A stretch of DNA of 64,000 bases from positions 6,820,001 to 6,884,000 of the forward strand of contig NZ_CP043450.1 of the NCBI RefSeq assembly GCF_003286415.2, read 5' to 3'. A program made the translations under genes and the position numbers. How positions within the stretch are numbered: the stretch's first letter is position 1; each line of letters begins with the position of its first letter. The notes under the pieces are model-generated. The model saw nothing but the letters and a program-made list of their open reading frames with translations. It was not told the DNA's origin and did not search any database. Shown here one piece after another: positions 36,594 to 45,442 of the stretch. The stretch is from Mucilaginibacter rubeus. GTDB lineage: Bacteria > Bacteroidota > Bacteroidia > Sphingobacteriales > Sphingobacteriaceae.

Positions 36594-37325
36594 ATGACCC
36601 AGTTTGAAAAAGAGATCCTGTTTACCCTAATCCCGGTTGTGTTATTGCTCGCAGGCGGCACCCTGGCTATTTTTCGAAATGCCAGCAGCGCATTCAAAAG
36701 TATGACCCTGCACTTCGCCGCCGGTGTCGTTTTTTCAGTGGTGGCCGTTGAACTGCTGCCGGATATGATCAAGATACACGACCCTATCATGATCGTGACC
36801 GGGTTCATTGTGGGTATCGCATCCATGCTGATCGTTAAGCGGGTCACAGAAAAAATAGAGGCGACCGAAGAAAATTCAACAAGCAAAGGAACATTGCCCT
36901 GGGCGGCTTTAGCTGCGGTGGGTATAGACCTGCTTATTGATGGTATCCTTTTAGGGATCGGGTTTGCCGCCGGGCAAAAGGAAGGCACTTTGCTAGCCTT
37001 CGCCTTAGCGCTCGAATGCTTTTCATTGGGCATCGCTGTAGTGACCACCATCAGGTCAGGAACCAACAGTAAACCTAAACTATACCAGATCTTGGTCGGC
37101 CTCGACCTGGTGTTTCTGATCGGTGCGGTCGCCGGTTTATTCCTGCTTCATAATGCGCCTGAAAAACTCATGGAATTTATTTTGTCGTTTGGAGCAGCCG
37201 CACTGCTTTACCTGGTGACCGAAGAATTGCTGGTAGAAGCCCACGAAGAAAAAGATTCACCGGTTTATACCGCCTTATTTTTTGCCGGCTTCCTGATCTT
37301 TTTGGTGCTGGGCATCATATTATAA
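36594..37325 (+). CDS. ZIP-like metal transporter
   Basis: A 243-aa protein with seven to eight hydrophobic segments and a short His-poor cytosolic loop (EKIEATEENSTSKG). TM4 reads AAVGIDLLIDGILLGIGFAAG and TM5 FALALECFSLGIAVV, placed like the binuclear metal site of ZIP proteins, but the conserved His residues (HNxPE and HEIPE types) are replaced by Asp and Glu/Cys. Metal choice therefore cannot be read from the motifs. It is 12 bases downstream of the previous gene. Confidence 0.8.
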   Translation: MTQFEKEILFTLIPVVLLLAGGTLAIFRNASSAFKSMTLHFAAGVVFSVVAVELLPDMIKIHDPIMIVTGFIVGIASMLIVKRVTEKIEATEENSTSKGTLPWAALAAVGIDLLIDGILLGIGFAAGQKEGTLLAFALALECFSLGIAVVTTIRSGTNSKPKLYQILVGLDLVFLIGAVAGLFLLHNAPEKLMEFILSFGAAALLYLVTEELLVEAHEEKDSPVYTALFFAGFLIFLVLGIIL

Positions 37326-37333
37326 AAATACCT

Positions 37334-37513
37334 ATGGAAACAAATCATTCAGATCATTCACAAACCCCTTTAAAAGACCTGGAGCCTGAAGTTAAAGCTA
37401 AGGCATTGGAGATCGAAGGGCAGTTAAAAGACAGCGATATTCCCGAGGGCTGTACCCGAGAGGAAGAAGCTGTTAAACGGGCCCAGCAGTGGTTCTTAGA
37501 CATGGAGGGGTGA
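37334..37513 (+). CDS. small acidic soluble protein (59 aa)
   Basis: The frame METNHSDHSQTPLKDL runs from 37334 to the TGA at 37513, 8 bases after the ZIP-like stop and 3 bases before the next ATG. The N-terminus is His-containing, the rest is a charged helix (REEEAVKRAQQWFLD). No family was recognised. Its close fit between two genes supports coding. Confidence 0.7.
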   Translation: METNHSDHSQTPLKDLEPEVKAKALEIEGQLKDSDIPEGCTREEEAVKRAQQWFLDMEG

Positions 37514-37516
37514 GCC

Positions 37517-38125
37517 ATGGATTTTCCCTTTAAGATTACCCAGGAAGCAGGTACCTACCAGTTCCTGCATGTTAAGGCAAACCCGGAACACCGGACGATC
37601 CAGGACAGTAATCTGCAATTACAGGTTTACCTGACACTGACGCGCAGGCTGTCGCTCGGGCTTGAGTGTTATGCGTTGTTGCCGTATTCACCAGTAATTT
37701 TAGAGTTATGGCCGGATGCGGTAAAGGTGGCCTTTGGTTACCATTTACTGGCGGATGACTTTAACGGCTTGGGCATAGATAAAGGTTTCCAGCCTGCAAT
37801 AAATGACGGACCTGAGATGGTGCTGATTACTTTAAAAGATCTGATGACCCTGCGTAGTATACCCGAGGACAGTCTGGGCGAAAACGCTTCAGCGGTTTCC
37901 CTCTTTTTGTTACACCCGGGCCGGGAAATAGTATTAAAGAAACTTTTACAGGCGCAGATCGCCCCTTTCATGGCGCGTTTCCTGCAAAAAAATGAATTGT
38001 TCATTCACCTGACCTGTGGTAAAGAACAAGGGTATTATGATGGGATGCTGATCAGATCGCAAACGGACATTACCATGCATATCCAGGGAGCGATACAACT
38101 TACACAAACAGCCGGACTACTATGA
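37517..38125 (+). CDS. hypothetical soluble protein in metal operon
   Basis: A 202-aa protein without signal or membrane segment. Two halves are visible: a beta-rich first half (TYQFLHVKANPEHR, LQLQVYLTLTRRLSLG) and a helical second half (REIVLKKLLQAQIAPFMARF). No family is recognised. Its stop overlaps the ATG of the protease gene (ATGA at 38122), so translation is probably coupled. Confidence 0.75.
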   Translation: MDFPFKITQEAGTYQFLHVKANPEHRTIQDSNLQLQVYLTLTRRLSLGLECYALLPYSPVILELWPDAVKVAFGYHLLADDFNGLGIDKGFQPAINDGPEMVLITLKDLMTLRSIPEDSLGENASAVSLFLLHPGREIVLKKLLQAQIAPFMARFLQKNELFIHLTCGKEQGYYDGMLIRSQTDITMHIQGAIQLTQTAGLL

Positions 38126-39468
38126 GTATACTGATCATGATCGCACAATTTTTGGTTGGATTAAGCCTGCTGGTTTTTATTCATGAGCTGGGGCATTTTC
38201 TGGCTGCCAAGGCATTTGGGATCAGGGTTAAAAAGTTCTACCTGTTTTTCGACACTTTTAGTAAGCGGCTTTTCCGCTTTAATTACAAAGGGACGGAGTT
38301 TGGCATCGGCTGGCTACCGCTCGGCGGATATGTGCGTATGGCGGGAAGTATAGCTACGGCGGATGACAGTGATCCCGATGAAGATGCTGATGTACCCCCG
38401 GCTCATCGTTATGGCCATAAACCCGTGTGGCAAAGACTGATCGTTATGTCTGCCGGTATCTTTATGAACCTGCTGCTGGCATTACTGGTATATTGCGGGA
38501 TGTTCCTGTATTACGGCAGGAACCAGGTTGCCGTATTTGGAAAAAATGCCATCATTCTACCGGGACAACTCGGTCTGCAGGCGGGCTTACAACCGGGCGA
38601 CGAAGTGACCTCGATCAATGCGGACTCGGCATTGTATGAAGATGAATTACTGAGTACGCATTTGATGCACGGCAATACTGTGCTTTCCATTGTTCGCCGT
38701 CAGGGCAAAGAAAGGGTACACCTGCATGTGGCTGTTTCACCAAAGATTATGCAGTTGGTGGCAGATAAAGGGCTGACCCAATTCTTTTCCCTCAAAGCGG
38801 GGTTTCAGGTTGACTCATTTTTTACCAATGTCGATCTGCGCCGTAACCAGGCCTTTAAAAAGGCGCACATTATTGCCCTCAATGGGGATTCCGTGCGTTC
38901 CTACAATGATTTCATTATCCGGTTGAAAGAGAACGAGCAGCGGCAGTTATACCTGACTGTTATACATGATGGTAAAACCAGTACGATGCTGGCGCATAGA
39001 GATAAGGATGGCCATATTGGTTTCAGTTTGAATACCAATCTACCCGTGTTCAAACCTGAGCGTGTATCTATTGGTCAGTCACTGTCTGCCGGTTCCACGA
39101 AGGTTTGGAGCACCATTGCTCAAAACTCCAAAGGGTTGAGCCAGCTCGTTTCGGGTGAAGTGAAGGCAAAGGACGGGTTGGTAGGCCCGGTCCGTATCGC
39201 CACTTTATTTAGCGGCCATTTCGAGGCCAAACGATTTTGGGGGCTGGTCGCTCTCCTATCGACCGCGCTTGCATTACTCAATGTAATTCCCCTTGCCCCG
39301 ATGGACGGCGGGGTTATGGCTGTACTGCTTTATGAAGCTGTTACCCGCAAACCTGTTAGCCGTACTTTCTGGGCCTTTTTTTATCTCGCCGGTGTGGTAG
39401 CGATCATGCTGCTTTCCGGCTATGTGCTATTCAACGATATCCGTGCACTTCATCAAGTTAGCTCATGA
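38122..39468 (+). CDS. RseP-like site-2 (M50) intramembrane metalloprotease
   Basis: A 448-aa protein with HELGH at 21-25 in the first helix, the zinc-binding motif of S2P proteases, two PDZ-like domains between (LQPGDEVTSINAD and a second around HIIALNGDSV), and NVIPLAPMDGG near 400, where housekeeping RseP has NLLPIPxLDGG. It cleaves single-pass membrane proteins such as anti-sigma factors within the membrane. It lies inside the metal operon and overlaps the HD gene by 4 bases, so it is probably an operon-specific copy. Confidence 0.9.
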   Translation: MSILIMIAQFLVGLSLLVFIHELGHFLAAKAFGIRVKKFYLFFDTFSKRLFRFNYKGTEFGIGWLPLGGYVRMAGSIATADDSDPDEDADVPPAHRYGHKPVWQRLIVMSAGIFMNLLLALLVYCGMFLYYGRNQVAVFGKNAIILPGQLGLQAGLQPGDEVTSINADSALYEDELLSTHLMHGNTVLSIVRRQGKERVHLHVAVSPKIMQLVADKGLTQFFSLKAGFQVDSFFTNVDLRRNQAFKKAHIIALNGDSVRSYNDFIIRLKENEQRQLYLTVIHDGKTSTMLAHRDKDGHIGFSLNTNLPVFKPERVSIGQSLSAGSTKVWSTIAQNSKGLSQLVSGEVKAKDGLVGPVRIATLFSGHFEAKRFWGLVALLSTALALLNVIPLAPMDGGVMAVLLYEAVTRKPVSRTFWAFFYLAGVVAIMLLSGYVLFNDIRALHQVSS

Positions 39469-40085
39469 ACGAACTTATCAAAAAAACCGAACAATATATA
39501 ACCACGCTATTGACCGGAAAACTACCGGCAGGGATGGTTTACCATAACCTGGAGCATACCCGCCTAATGGTGGATGCTGTACAGGATTTGACTACGCACA
39601 TGCTTTTTAATGAATGGGAACAAGACATCCTGCTGGTTGCCGCCTGGTTTCATGACAGCGGTTATTGTTATACCTACCATGGGCACGAAGCCATCAGCAT
39701 GACATTAGCCGGGGACTTTTTGCGCAGCCTGGGCAAAAAAGAACTGTTCATCAACCCGGTGAACGATTGTATCAGGGCCACTCAAATGCCTCAGGTACCG
39801 CATACCCATTTTCAGGCGGTCATGTGTGATGCCGATATGCGCCATCTGGCGCTGTCTGATTACGCCACGCACGCTGAACGCCTCCGCACGGAATGGGCGA
39901 ATGTATTACATAAAGAATATAGCGAAGGTGATTGGACCCGGCAGAACTTACAATTCATGACCGATCATTCCTATTTCACTGCGTATGCTAAAGCTCATTG
40001 GGAAACGGAAAAACAAAAAAACATTAATCACCTGCAAGCCCGGGTAATGGATCTTGAACAAAATGATTTTCCTAATGAACATTAA
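39465..40085 (+). CDS. HD-domain phosphohydrolase
   Basis: A 206-aa protein with YHNLEH, WFHDSGY (catalytic HD) and a following Asp (CDADMRHLALSDY), matching small HD-family hydrolases that act on nucleotides or cyclic nucleotides. The substrate is unknown. It overlaps the protease stop by 4 bases and the next gene by 11. Confidence 0.88.
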   Translation: MNELIKKTEQYITTLLTGKLPAGMVYHNLEHTRLMVDAVQDLTTHMLFNEWEQDILLVAAWFHDSGYCYTYHGHEAISMTLAGDFLRSLGKKELFINPVNDCIRATQMPQVPHTHFQAVMCDADMRHLALSDYATHAERLRTEWANVLHKEYSEGDWTRQNLQFMTDHSYFTAYAKAHWETEKQKNINHLQARVMDLEQNDFPNEH

Positions 40086-40692
40086 GCGTCTCCAACAACA
40101 GATGACCAGGGTAAAGGTGGCTATCGTATCCGGCTGCCTGTTAATAGCAGGCAGCCCTGTTATGGCCCAAACGTTGCCGGTTAAACGACAAGCGCCGAAT
40201 TATATGGATTTGCTCCGGATGACAGCAGATTCCGTACTGCGCTTACCCGTTGAGAAAAATGCCCGGGAGTATTATTTTCGGGTTACCAGGACCATTTATA
40301 GTGAGGCATTGGTGATAACAAAAACGGAAGCGGCACACCAAAACGGCACTGTAAATGCCGCTTTTGTGCAAACGATGTTGCAACTGATCACCAAGCTGCG
40401 CAACGACCTGAAACCCCCAAGGGTCAACCAACCAACACTGCCGGTATCAACGTTCATCCAGCGAAATACGGATGCAGCGCTGGGAAATTTCCGAAGGTAT
40501 CAGCAACCCGTTGGACTGGATCGTGAAAGGCAATACCTATGGGTAATGAACCAGGTGTTTGAGAACCTGAACCAGATCAACATCGGTTACCTGCAGGCCG
40601 GCCTGACACCGGAAGAAAAAAAACACGTTTGGCAACGCCTGCAAGTGCAGCAGCAGATCGCCTCCCAGTTAAGATCAAAGTATGAACCATAA
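40075..40692 (+). CDS. exported hypothetical protein
   Basis: A 205-aa protein from ATG 40075 (MNIKRLQQQ), overlapping the HD stop. A signal sequence (VKVAIVSGCLLIAGSPVMAQ) is followed by an all-helical mature part (ITKLRNDLKPPR; QQQIASQLRSK). Cys and His are scarce, so direct metal binding is not suggested. ATG 40102 is an alternative start. No family was recognised. Confidence 0.75.
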   Translation: MNIKRLQQQMTRVKVAIVSGCLLIAGSPVMAQTLPVKRQAPNYMDLLRMTADSVLRLPVEKNAREYYFRVTRTIYSEALVITKTEAAHQNGTVNAAFVQTMLQLITKLRNDLKPPRVNQPTLPVSTFIQRNTDAALGNFRRYQQPVGLDRERQYLWVMNQVFENLNQINIGYLQAGLTPEEKKHVWQRLQVQQQIASQLRSKYEP

Positions 40693-40695
40693 AAA

Positions 40696-41373
40696 ATGCT
40701 TGACATGACAAAACGCATGATTATCCCCGAAGCATATCCCCGAAACCCCATAGCCTGGCTATGGGGAGGGGTTTGCCATGTTATATTATTATCCCTTCTT
40801 TGCCTGTTCTTTCAGGCCAAGGGACAGTCCGCTGGTAGCGGGCAATATTCCCAAAAATATCGGCCAGCAGATTCATTACGGTCGGAAAAATTCCGGATAA
40901 CCTATGCCATGGCCGCATTTCCTGTACGAACCACTCCGAGCGCTGACGGTCGTCTCTCCTGGATGAATTATGGGTTGCAACTTGGGGTTAATTATCGTTT
41001 ACACCGAAACTTGTTTTTACAACTGGAGGGCGCAAAAAATTTCGGCACCGATCGCACCTATTATTCGCAGTATGGTTTGCATCTGGGTTATGATTATTAT
41101 GTTACCCGCGAAACGAATGCTTTCATCATGACCCCATTTCTGGGCTATAATTTTTTCAACTTTCGTCAAAAAGAACGTGGTCTTAAAGGGCATGCCAACT
41201 ATCTGATCGGCGGGTTGGGTTACAGCCTGGAAATCAACCAACGATTGTCCGTCTATGCTTCGACTGGTCTGAGCGATCTCAAACTTAGCGGTGACCCATT
41301 GTTATATCCGACCAATATTTCCGTTTCTCTTGGATTCATGGTTAAGCTGTTACCACATCAAAATTCTAAATGA
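40696..41373 (+). CDS. outer-membrane beta-barrel-like protein
   Basis: A 225-aa protein; a long leader with a hydrophobic segment (VILLSLLCLFFQAKG) is followed by strand-like segments (LQLGVNYRLHRNLFLQLEG; YGLHLGYDYYV; GLGYSLEINQRLSVYASTG), typical of small OmpW/OmpA-type barrels. It ends SLGFMVKLLP. The stop overlaps the DUF1345 start (ATGA). The role is unknown; it may anchor or report on the envelope in the metal operon. Confidence 0.72.
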   Translation: MLDMTKRMIIPEAYPRNPIAWLWGGVCHVILLSLLCLFFQAKGQSAGSGQYSQKYRPADSLRSEKFRITYAMAAFPVRTTPSADGRLSWMNYGLQLGVNYRLHRNLFLQLEGAKNFGTDRTYYSQYGLHLGYDYYVTRETNAFIMTPFLGYNFFNFRQKERGLKGHANYLIGGLGYSLEINQRLSVYASTGLSDLKLSGDPLLYPTNISVSLGFMVKLLPHQNSK

Positions 41374-42059
41374 CAAGATCAAAAAAACTAAATATCAACC
41401 GGCTTGACGCCCACCATAAATTATACGTTGCACTAACGCTGGCGGCCATTTGCTGGATCGTGACAAGAGGCGAATTAGCTGCATCTACCCAGTTTATGGT
41501 GGTCTGGCTAACCTATGCGCTAATTTCATTAACACTTTCAGCGCTAACGATCTTCAACGTACACCCCGCTGTCATACATCAGGATGCCCACGCCCAGGAT
41601 TCGAGCAAGACGCTGGTTTTCCTGTTCGCCATATTCGCTTCAGTAGCCAGCTTATTCGCCATCGTTCTTTTGCTTCGTAGCGGCTCGGGTAGCGATGCAC
41701 GGCAGTTAACACTTCATGTGTTGTTGTCCCTGGCTTGTGTGGTCGCCTCCTGGGTATTGGTTCATACTATTTTTACTTTCCGCTATGCCCATTATTATTA
41801 CTGTGATATAGAGGATGGCCAGGATTCTAAAACCTATAAACCTGGCGGCTTAGCCTTTCCGAACGAACCCAAACCTGACTACCTGGATTTTGCCTATTTC
41901 TCATTTGTTATCGGGATGACCTTTCAGGTTTCAGATGTACAGATCACATCCCGGAGAATCCGAAGGCTGGCTTTGCTTCACGGGCTGCTTGCATTTTCTT
42001 TTAACACCATTATCGTAGCCTTGAGCATCAATGTGATCGCAGGGCTGGTTCAAAAATAA
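41370..42059 (+). CDS. DUF1345 membrane protein
   Basis: A 229-aa protein with about five membrane helices. The family pattern is clear: HTIFTFRYAHYYYCD followed by GLAFPNEPKPDYLDFAYFSFVIGMTFQVSD and a C-terminal helix pair. DUF1345 proteins are inner-membrane proteins of unknown role. It is the last intact gene of the long plus-strand operon; 23 bases beyond lies a decayed gmhA. Confidence 0.9.
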   Translation: MTRSKKLNINRLDAHHKLYVALTLAAICWIVTRGELAASTQFMVVWLTYALISLTLSALTIFNVHPAVIHQDAHAQDSSKTLVFLFAIFASVASLFAIVLLLRSGSGSDARQLTLHVLLSLACVVASWVLVHTIFTFRYAHYYYCDIEDGQDSKTYKPGGLAFPNEPKPDYLDFAYFSFVIGMTFQVSDVQITSRRIRRLALLHGLLAFSFNTIIVALSINVIAGLVQK

Positions 42060-42081
42060 ACTTGTCTAAAAAACGCCCGAA

Positions 42082-42393
42082 ATGAATACGAACGAACAAA
42101 TGATAGCCGAGATGGAAGAGCATCTGTGTGCCGCGCAAGGACTTATGGGGCCTGAGTTTTTACTTAAAATAGAACAGGCAGCTCTTTTGGCCACTGATAC
42201 GATCAATAACGGTAAAAAGCTATTGCTTTTTCGGTAACGGAGGCAGCTCGAGCGATGCCGGGACATTGCCGCTAAATTTACCGGCCGCTATGTAAAAGAA
42301 TACTTCTGCGCTTACCGCGATCAGTAATGATTATGGATTTGCGTCGTATTTTCCCTTAAGGCGGAAGCGCTCGTCCTGGCCCTTGCACCTTTC
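42082..42393 (+). pseudogene. gmhA: decayed, truncated gmhA (sedoheptulose-7-phosphate isomerase)
   Basis: The frame starts MNTNEQMIAEMEEHLC and stops after 51 codons at NNGKKLLLFR. Homology continues in other frames: GNGGSSSDAG (SIS sugar-phosphate loop), then AAKFTGRYVKE, then TSALTAISNDYGFAS, then AEALVLALAP. In an intact GmhA these pieces are collinear, so at least three frameshifts have occurred. The remnant ends near 42393, exactly where the structured non-coding stretch of the mobile module begins, and the last half of the protein is absent. The product is not functional; the matches are from memory of the family. Confidence 0.75.
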
Positions 42394-42399
42394 TAACCC

Positions 42400-42864
42400 C
42401 AATTATGGCATCCCCTTCCGGGCCGGGCTTTCCGCTATATCTTCTATCGAAGGATGCCGCTCTAATCCCATGATGCGGAAAAGTGAATGGTGATCTTTTT
42501 GCTATTGTCTGAGATCATTTTTAGTTATTGTTTTTCCATCATTCCTGCTGCCGGAGATCTTTATCGCCTGCGGCTCCAATGGCATTTTTTTATTTAATCA
42601 ATGAATATTTTAAACGAAACGGGTAAAAAGCGCAGCTAAAATCAAGCCCGGATCTGTCGTTGGGTTTGCAAAAGACTACGGCATAAACGGTTTCCTCCCC
42701 GCCTCTGGGCGGGTCCCCTCCAATTATTCCGTTTCCTTTTGCCCGTTGCCGGGCTTTAAGATTTGCTTTCTTTTTTCCCTTTTTCTTTTAAAAATAATCA
42801 ATCAGGGCAAGGCGGCGAAAGGAAAAGCAAACAACAAATTATTCATTATTAAACATTAAAAATT
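42400..42864. other. structured non-coding leader of the mobile module
   Basis: No gene is present for about 465 bases. The part 42410-42470 (TTCCGGGCCGGGCTTTCCGC region) resembles a sequence I recall near ICE genes of Bacteroidota. Two strong hairpins follow: CCCGCC-TCTG-GGCGGG (42698-42713) and GCCCG-TTGC-CGGGC (42741-42754). Then a purine-rich stretch leads to the SSB gene. This could include an origin, a regulatory leader or a recombination site; none was proved. Confidence 0.55.
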
Positions 42865-43257
42865 ATGCTATTCACAGGAAGATTAACCGCAAACGCAGAA
42901 GTAAATGCGGTCAAAGGGGACAAACAGGTAATCAATTTTACCGTAGCCATTAACCAAAAATGGAAAAACAAAGCGGGCGAAAAAAAGGAAAAAACCGCAT
43001 TCGTTGACTGCGCTTACTGGCGCAACTCCGGTATTGCCGAATACCTCACCAAAGGGGCAGTAGTAGAAATTTCGGGATGGATGGAAGCACAAGGCTACCA
43101 AAGCAAAAAGGATGGTATCAAGGCAAGACTAATTTGTACCTGTGACACCATCAAACTGTTTTCATTAGTCGCAAAAACCGAAGCTAAAGCAGAACAAAAG
43201 GAAACCGCACCCTATACCACAGGCGCAGGGGCTGACGACGATGATTTGCCATTCTAA
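42865..43257 (+). CDS. ssb: single-stranded DNA-binding protein (SSB-like)
   Basis: A 130-aa OB-fold protein: FTGRLTANAEVNAV, VINFTVAINQKWKN, TAFVDCAYWRNSG and VVEISGWMEAQGY are the SSB core, and the tail ends in acidic DDDDLPF, the SSB C-terminal peptide that recruits partners. This is a mobile-element copy, shorter than chromosomal SSB. It heads the PRTRC-type module, 50 bases before the DUF932 gene. Confidence 0.92.
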   Translation: MLFTGRLTANAEVNAVKGDKQVINFTVAINQKWKNKAGEKKEKTAFVDCAYWRNSGIAEYLTKGAVVEISGWMEAQGYQSKKDGIKARLICTCDTIKLFSLVAKTEAKAEQKETAPYTTGAGADDDDLPF

Positions 43258-43307
43258 CCGCTATTAACATTCATTTCAATTTTCAAAACAGCTAAAAAAT
43301 AAAAATC

Positions 43308-44375
43308 ATGGGACACAACTTAAATTATAACGAAGCAAATCAGGAATACAGCTTTTTCAGCGTAAAGGAAAGGGCATGGCACGGATTGGGTAAAATCGTA
43401 GAGCAATACCCGACCAGCGCCGAAGCCATCAAATATGCAGGGCTTGACTATTTCGTAGAAAAACGCCCTTTGTTTACCTATGACACCGAAAATCATACAG
43501 GCGACCCCGACAACGATATACTAATCCCTGAAATCGAAGTGCCTAATTACTTCGCTACCATCCGCACCGATAATGAGCAGGTATTAGGTGTAGTCGGCAA
43601 AGATTACGAAGTCATACAAAATGTAAATGCCTTTGAGTTTTTTGATGCCATCGTAGGTGGCGGGGACGGGATTTTATACGAAACCGCAGGGGCATTGGGC
43701 AGGGGCGAGCGCATATTTATCACCGCCAAACTGCCCGGCTATATCCGTGTAGGAAAGGACGATTTTATCGAGCAATACCTTTTCCTGACCACTTCACATG
43801 ATGGTTTCGGTAGTATCACCGCAGCTTTTACACCGATTAGAATAGTTTGTAACAACACCCTTAATGCTGCTTTAGCCAACCATTCGGGCGCAATCAAAAT
43901 CCGTCATACCGCATCGGCTAACGACCGCTTAAAACAGGCGAATACCTTAATGGGCATCAGTTCCAATTTAGGCGCAGATTTACAGGACGTGTTTAACAAT
44001 TGGTCAAAGGTACGTATCACCGATAAGGAAGTGAAAAAACTAATACAGGTTGCTATGGCTCCTAATAAGGAAGTCCTTAAAAATCTCGAATTAGGCAAGG
44101 ACGATGAACTTTCAACCACCTACACCAATATGGTTGACAAAGTATATGAGTATGCTTTAAGCAGTCCGACACAGCAAATGGAAACGACCGCAGGAACGGT
44201 GTTTGGTGCTTATAATGCCGTGACAGGTTACTTTCAAAATGTCCGCAACTACAAGGACGAAGAAGCCAAATTTAAATCCATTATAGAGGGAACAGCCAAA
44301 CAAAGGGCGCAAACCGCCTTTAACCTTTGCCGTGATTTTTCCAAAAATGGCGCAAATGCCTTAATCCTTAATTAA
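43308..44375 (+). CDS. DUF932 / phage-plasmid-like protein
   Basis: A 355-aa protein with the DUF932 pattern (RAWHGLGKIVEQYPTS; DHKEYEVIQN-like VGKDYEVIQNVNAFEFFD; FFTPIRIVCNNTLNAAL-type core). The family is found on phages, plasmids and ICEs of many bacteria; the function is unknown though replication or transfer is suspected. It sits between SSB and the small ORFs of the cassette. Confidence 0.9.
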   Translation: MGHNLNYNEANQEYSFFSVKERAWHGLGKIVEQYPTSAEAIKYAGLDYFVEKRPLFTYDTENHTGDPDNDILIPEIEVPNYFATIRTDNEQVLGVVGKDYEVIQNVNAFEFFDAIVGGGDGILYETAGALGRGERIFITAKLPGYIRVGKDDFIEQYLFLTTSHDGFGSITAAFTPIRIVCNNTLNAALANHSGAIKIRHTASANDRLKQANTLMGISSNLGADLQDVFNNWSKVRITDKEVKKLIQVAMAPNKEVLKNLELGKDDELSTTYTNMVDKVYEYALSSPTQQMETTAGTVFGAYNAVTGYFQNVRNYKDEEAKFKSIIEGTAKQRAQTAFNLCRDFSKNGANALILN

Positions 44376-44415
44376 CCATCAGGGGGAGCAATCCCCCTCA
44401 TTTAAAAAGCATAAC

Positions 44416-44760
44416 ATGACACGTTCAAATTTATATATCATCCTGACCAATGGCGAAGCGATAATTTGTGTTGCGGACAGTAGTAGCGCACCCGAACAAG
44501 GGTACATCGTTGAAAAACTTTTGCTCCCGCTATTATCACTCAACGATGCAGATGCGGAACTGGCTTTACTAACCGAGCATTGCGCACTAAACGAACTACG
44601 TACCAATGCGACCTACCGTTATGAAATCAATCTGCAAACTAAAAACGTAGCGTTTTTTGACGAGATATATTTCTTTAAAACGGACATCTTCCGAAAGGGC
44701 GAGAACCTGACCCGCAGGTACACCGCTTACCTGTCATCCATCGAAAACAAAACCTTGTAA
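44416..44760 (+). CDS. hypothetical ICE/plasmid cassette protein
   Basis: A 114-aa soluble protein (MTRSNLYIILTNG) with alternating strand-like segments and no membrane helix. No family was recognised. It is 3 bases upstream of the next gene, so it shares its transcript. Confidence 0.75.
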   Translation: MTRSNLYIILTNGEAIICVADSSSAPEQGYIVEKLLLPLLSLNDADAELALLTEHCALNELRTNATYRYEINLQTKNVAFFDEIYFFKTDIFRKGENLTRRYTAYLSSIENKTL

Positions 44761-44763
44761 AGC

Positions 44764-45438
44764 ATGAAAACGATAACCTTAAAACTATACAGTTTTAACG
44801 AACTGGATAAGGAAGCCAAAGAAAAGGCATTGACAACTTACAGGGATTTGAATATCGATTTTGATTGGTGGGATGATGAACTGGAGGACTTTATAGAACT
44901 GTGTTCCTACTTAGGCATAGCGGTCAATAAGGATAGTATCAAATTCAGGGGTTTCTATTCCCAAGGCGATGGTAGCGGTTTCTCCGCAATAGTGGACATA
45001 CCCAAACTGCTTATCGCAGTGGCTAACCAATCGTGGAAAGATTTTGCCCCGATGCAGGAGTTTGTATTTGGTATTCCAGAGATTAACCGCAGGGTGATTG
45101 CATTGGTCGCTAATGGCCTGTTGCCAAGCGAACCACAAATCATTTGCAGGTCAAGGCAGTTTGGCGTAGTAACGGATTTAGGCATTTCGGAAGTTATCAA
45201 GGACGGTAAAACGCACGACAACATCTTTGAGGAACTGGATAAACTCGAAGAATGGCTACGTTCGGTCGCTGAAATCCTGAACCGTCACCTGTACAAATCT
45301 CTCGAAAATCAATACGATTTTCTAACCAGTGATACCGCCATCAAAGAAAGCATTTTAACGAATGAATACCTGTTTACCGCAGACGGCAGGTCGGCAAACC
45401 ACTTAATTGAACTCAATAAACGGACACCTAAAAATTAA
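44764..45438 (+). CDS. hypothetical phage/ICE-type protein
   Basis: A 224-aa acidic protein whose opening, ITLKLYSFNELDKEAKEKAL, is the signature of a protein group common on phages and ICEs. The middle has FRGFYSQGDGSGFSAIV, also conserved in that group. The role is unknown. Its stop is 4 bases before the PRTRC E start. Confidence 0.8.
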   Translation: MKTITLKLYSFNELDKEAKEKALTTYRDLNIDFDWWDDELEDFIELCSYLGIAVNKDSIKFRGFYSQGDGSGFSAIVDIPKLLIAVANQSWKDFAPMQEFVFGIPEINRRVIALVANGLLPSEPQIICRSRQFGVVTDLGISEVIKDGKTHDNIFEELDKLEEWLRSVAEILNRHLYKSLENQYDFLTSDTAIKESILTNEYLFTADGRSANHLIELNKRTPKN

Positions 45439-45442
45439 AATC

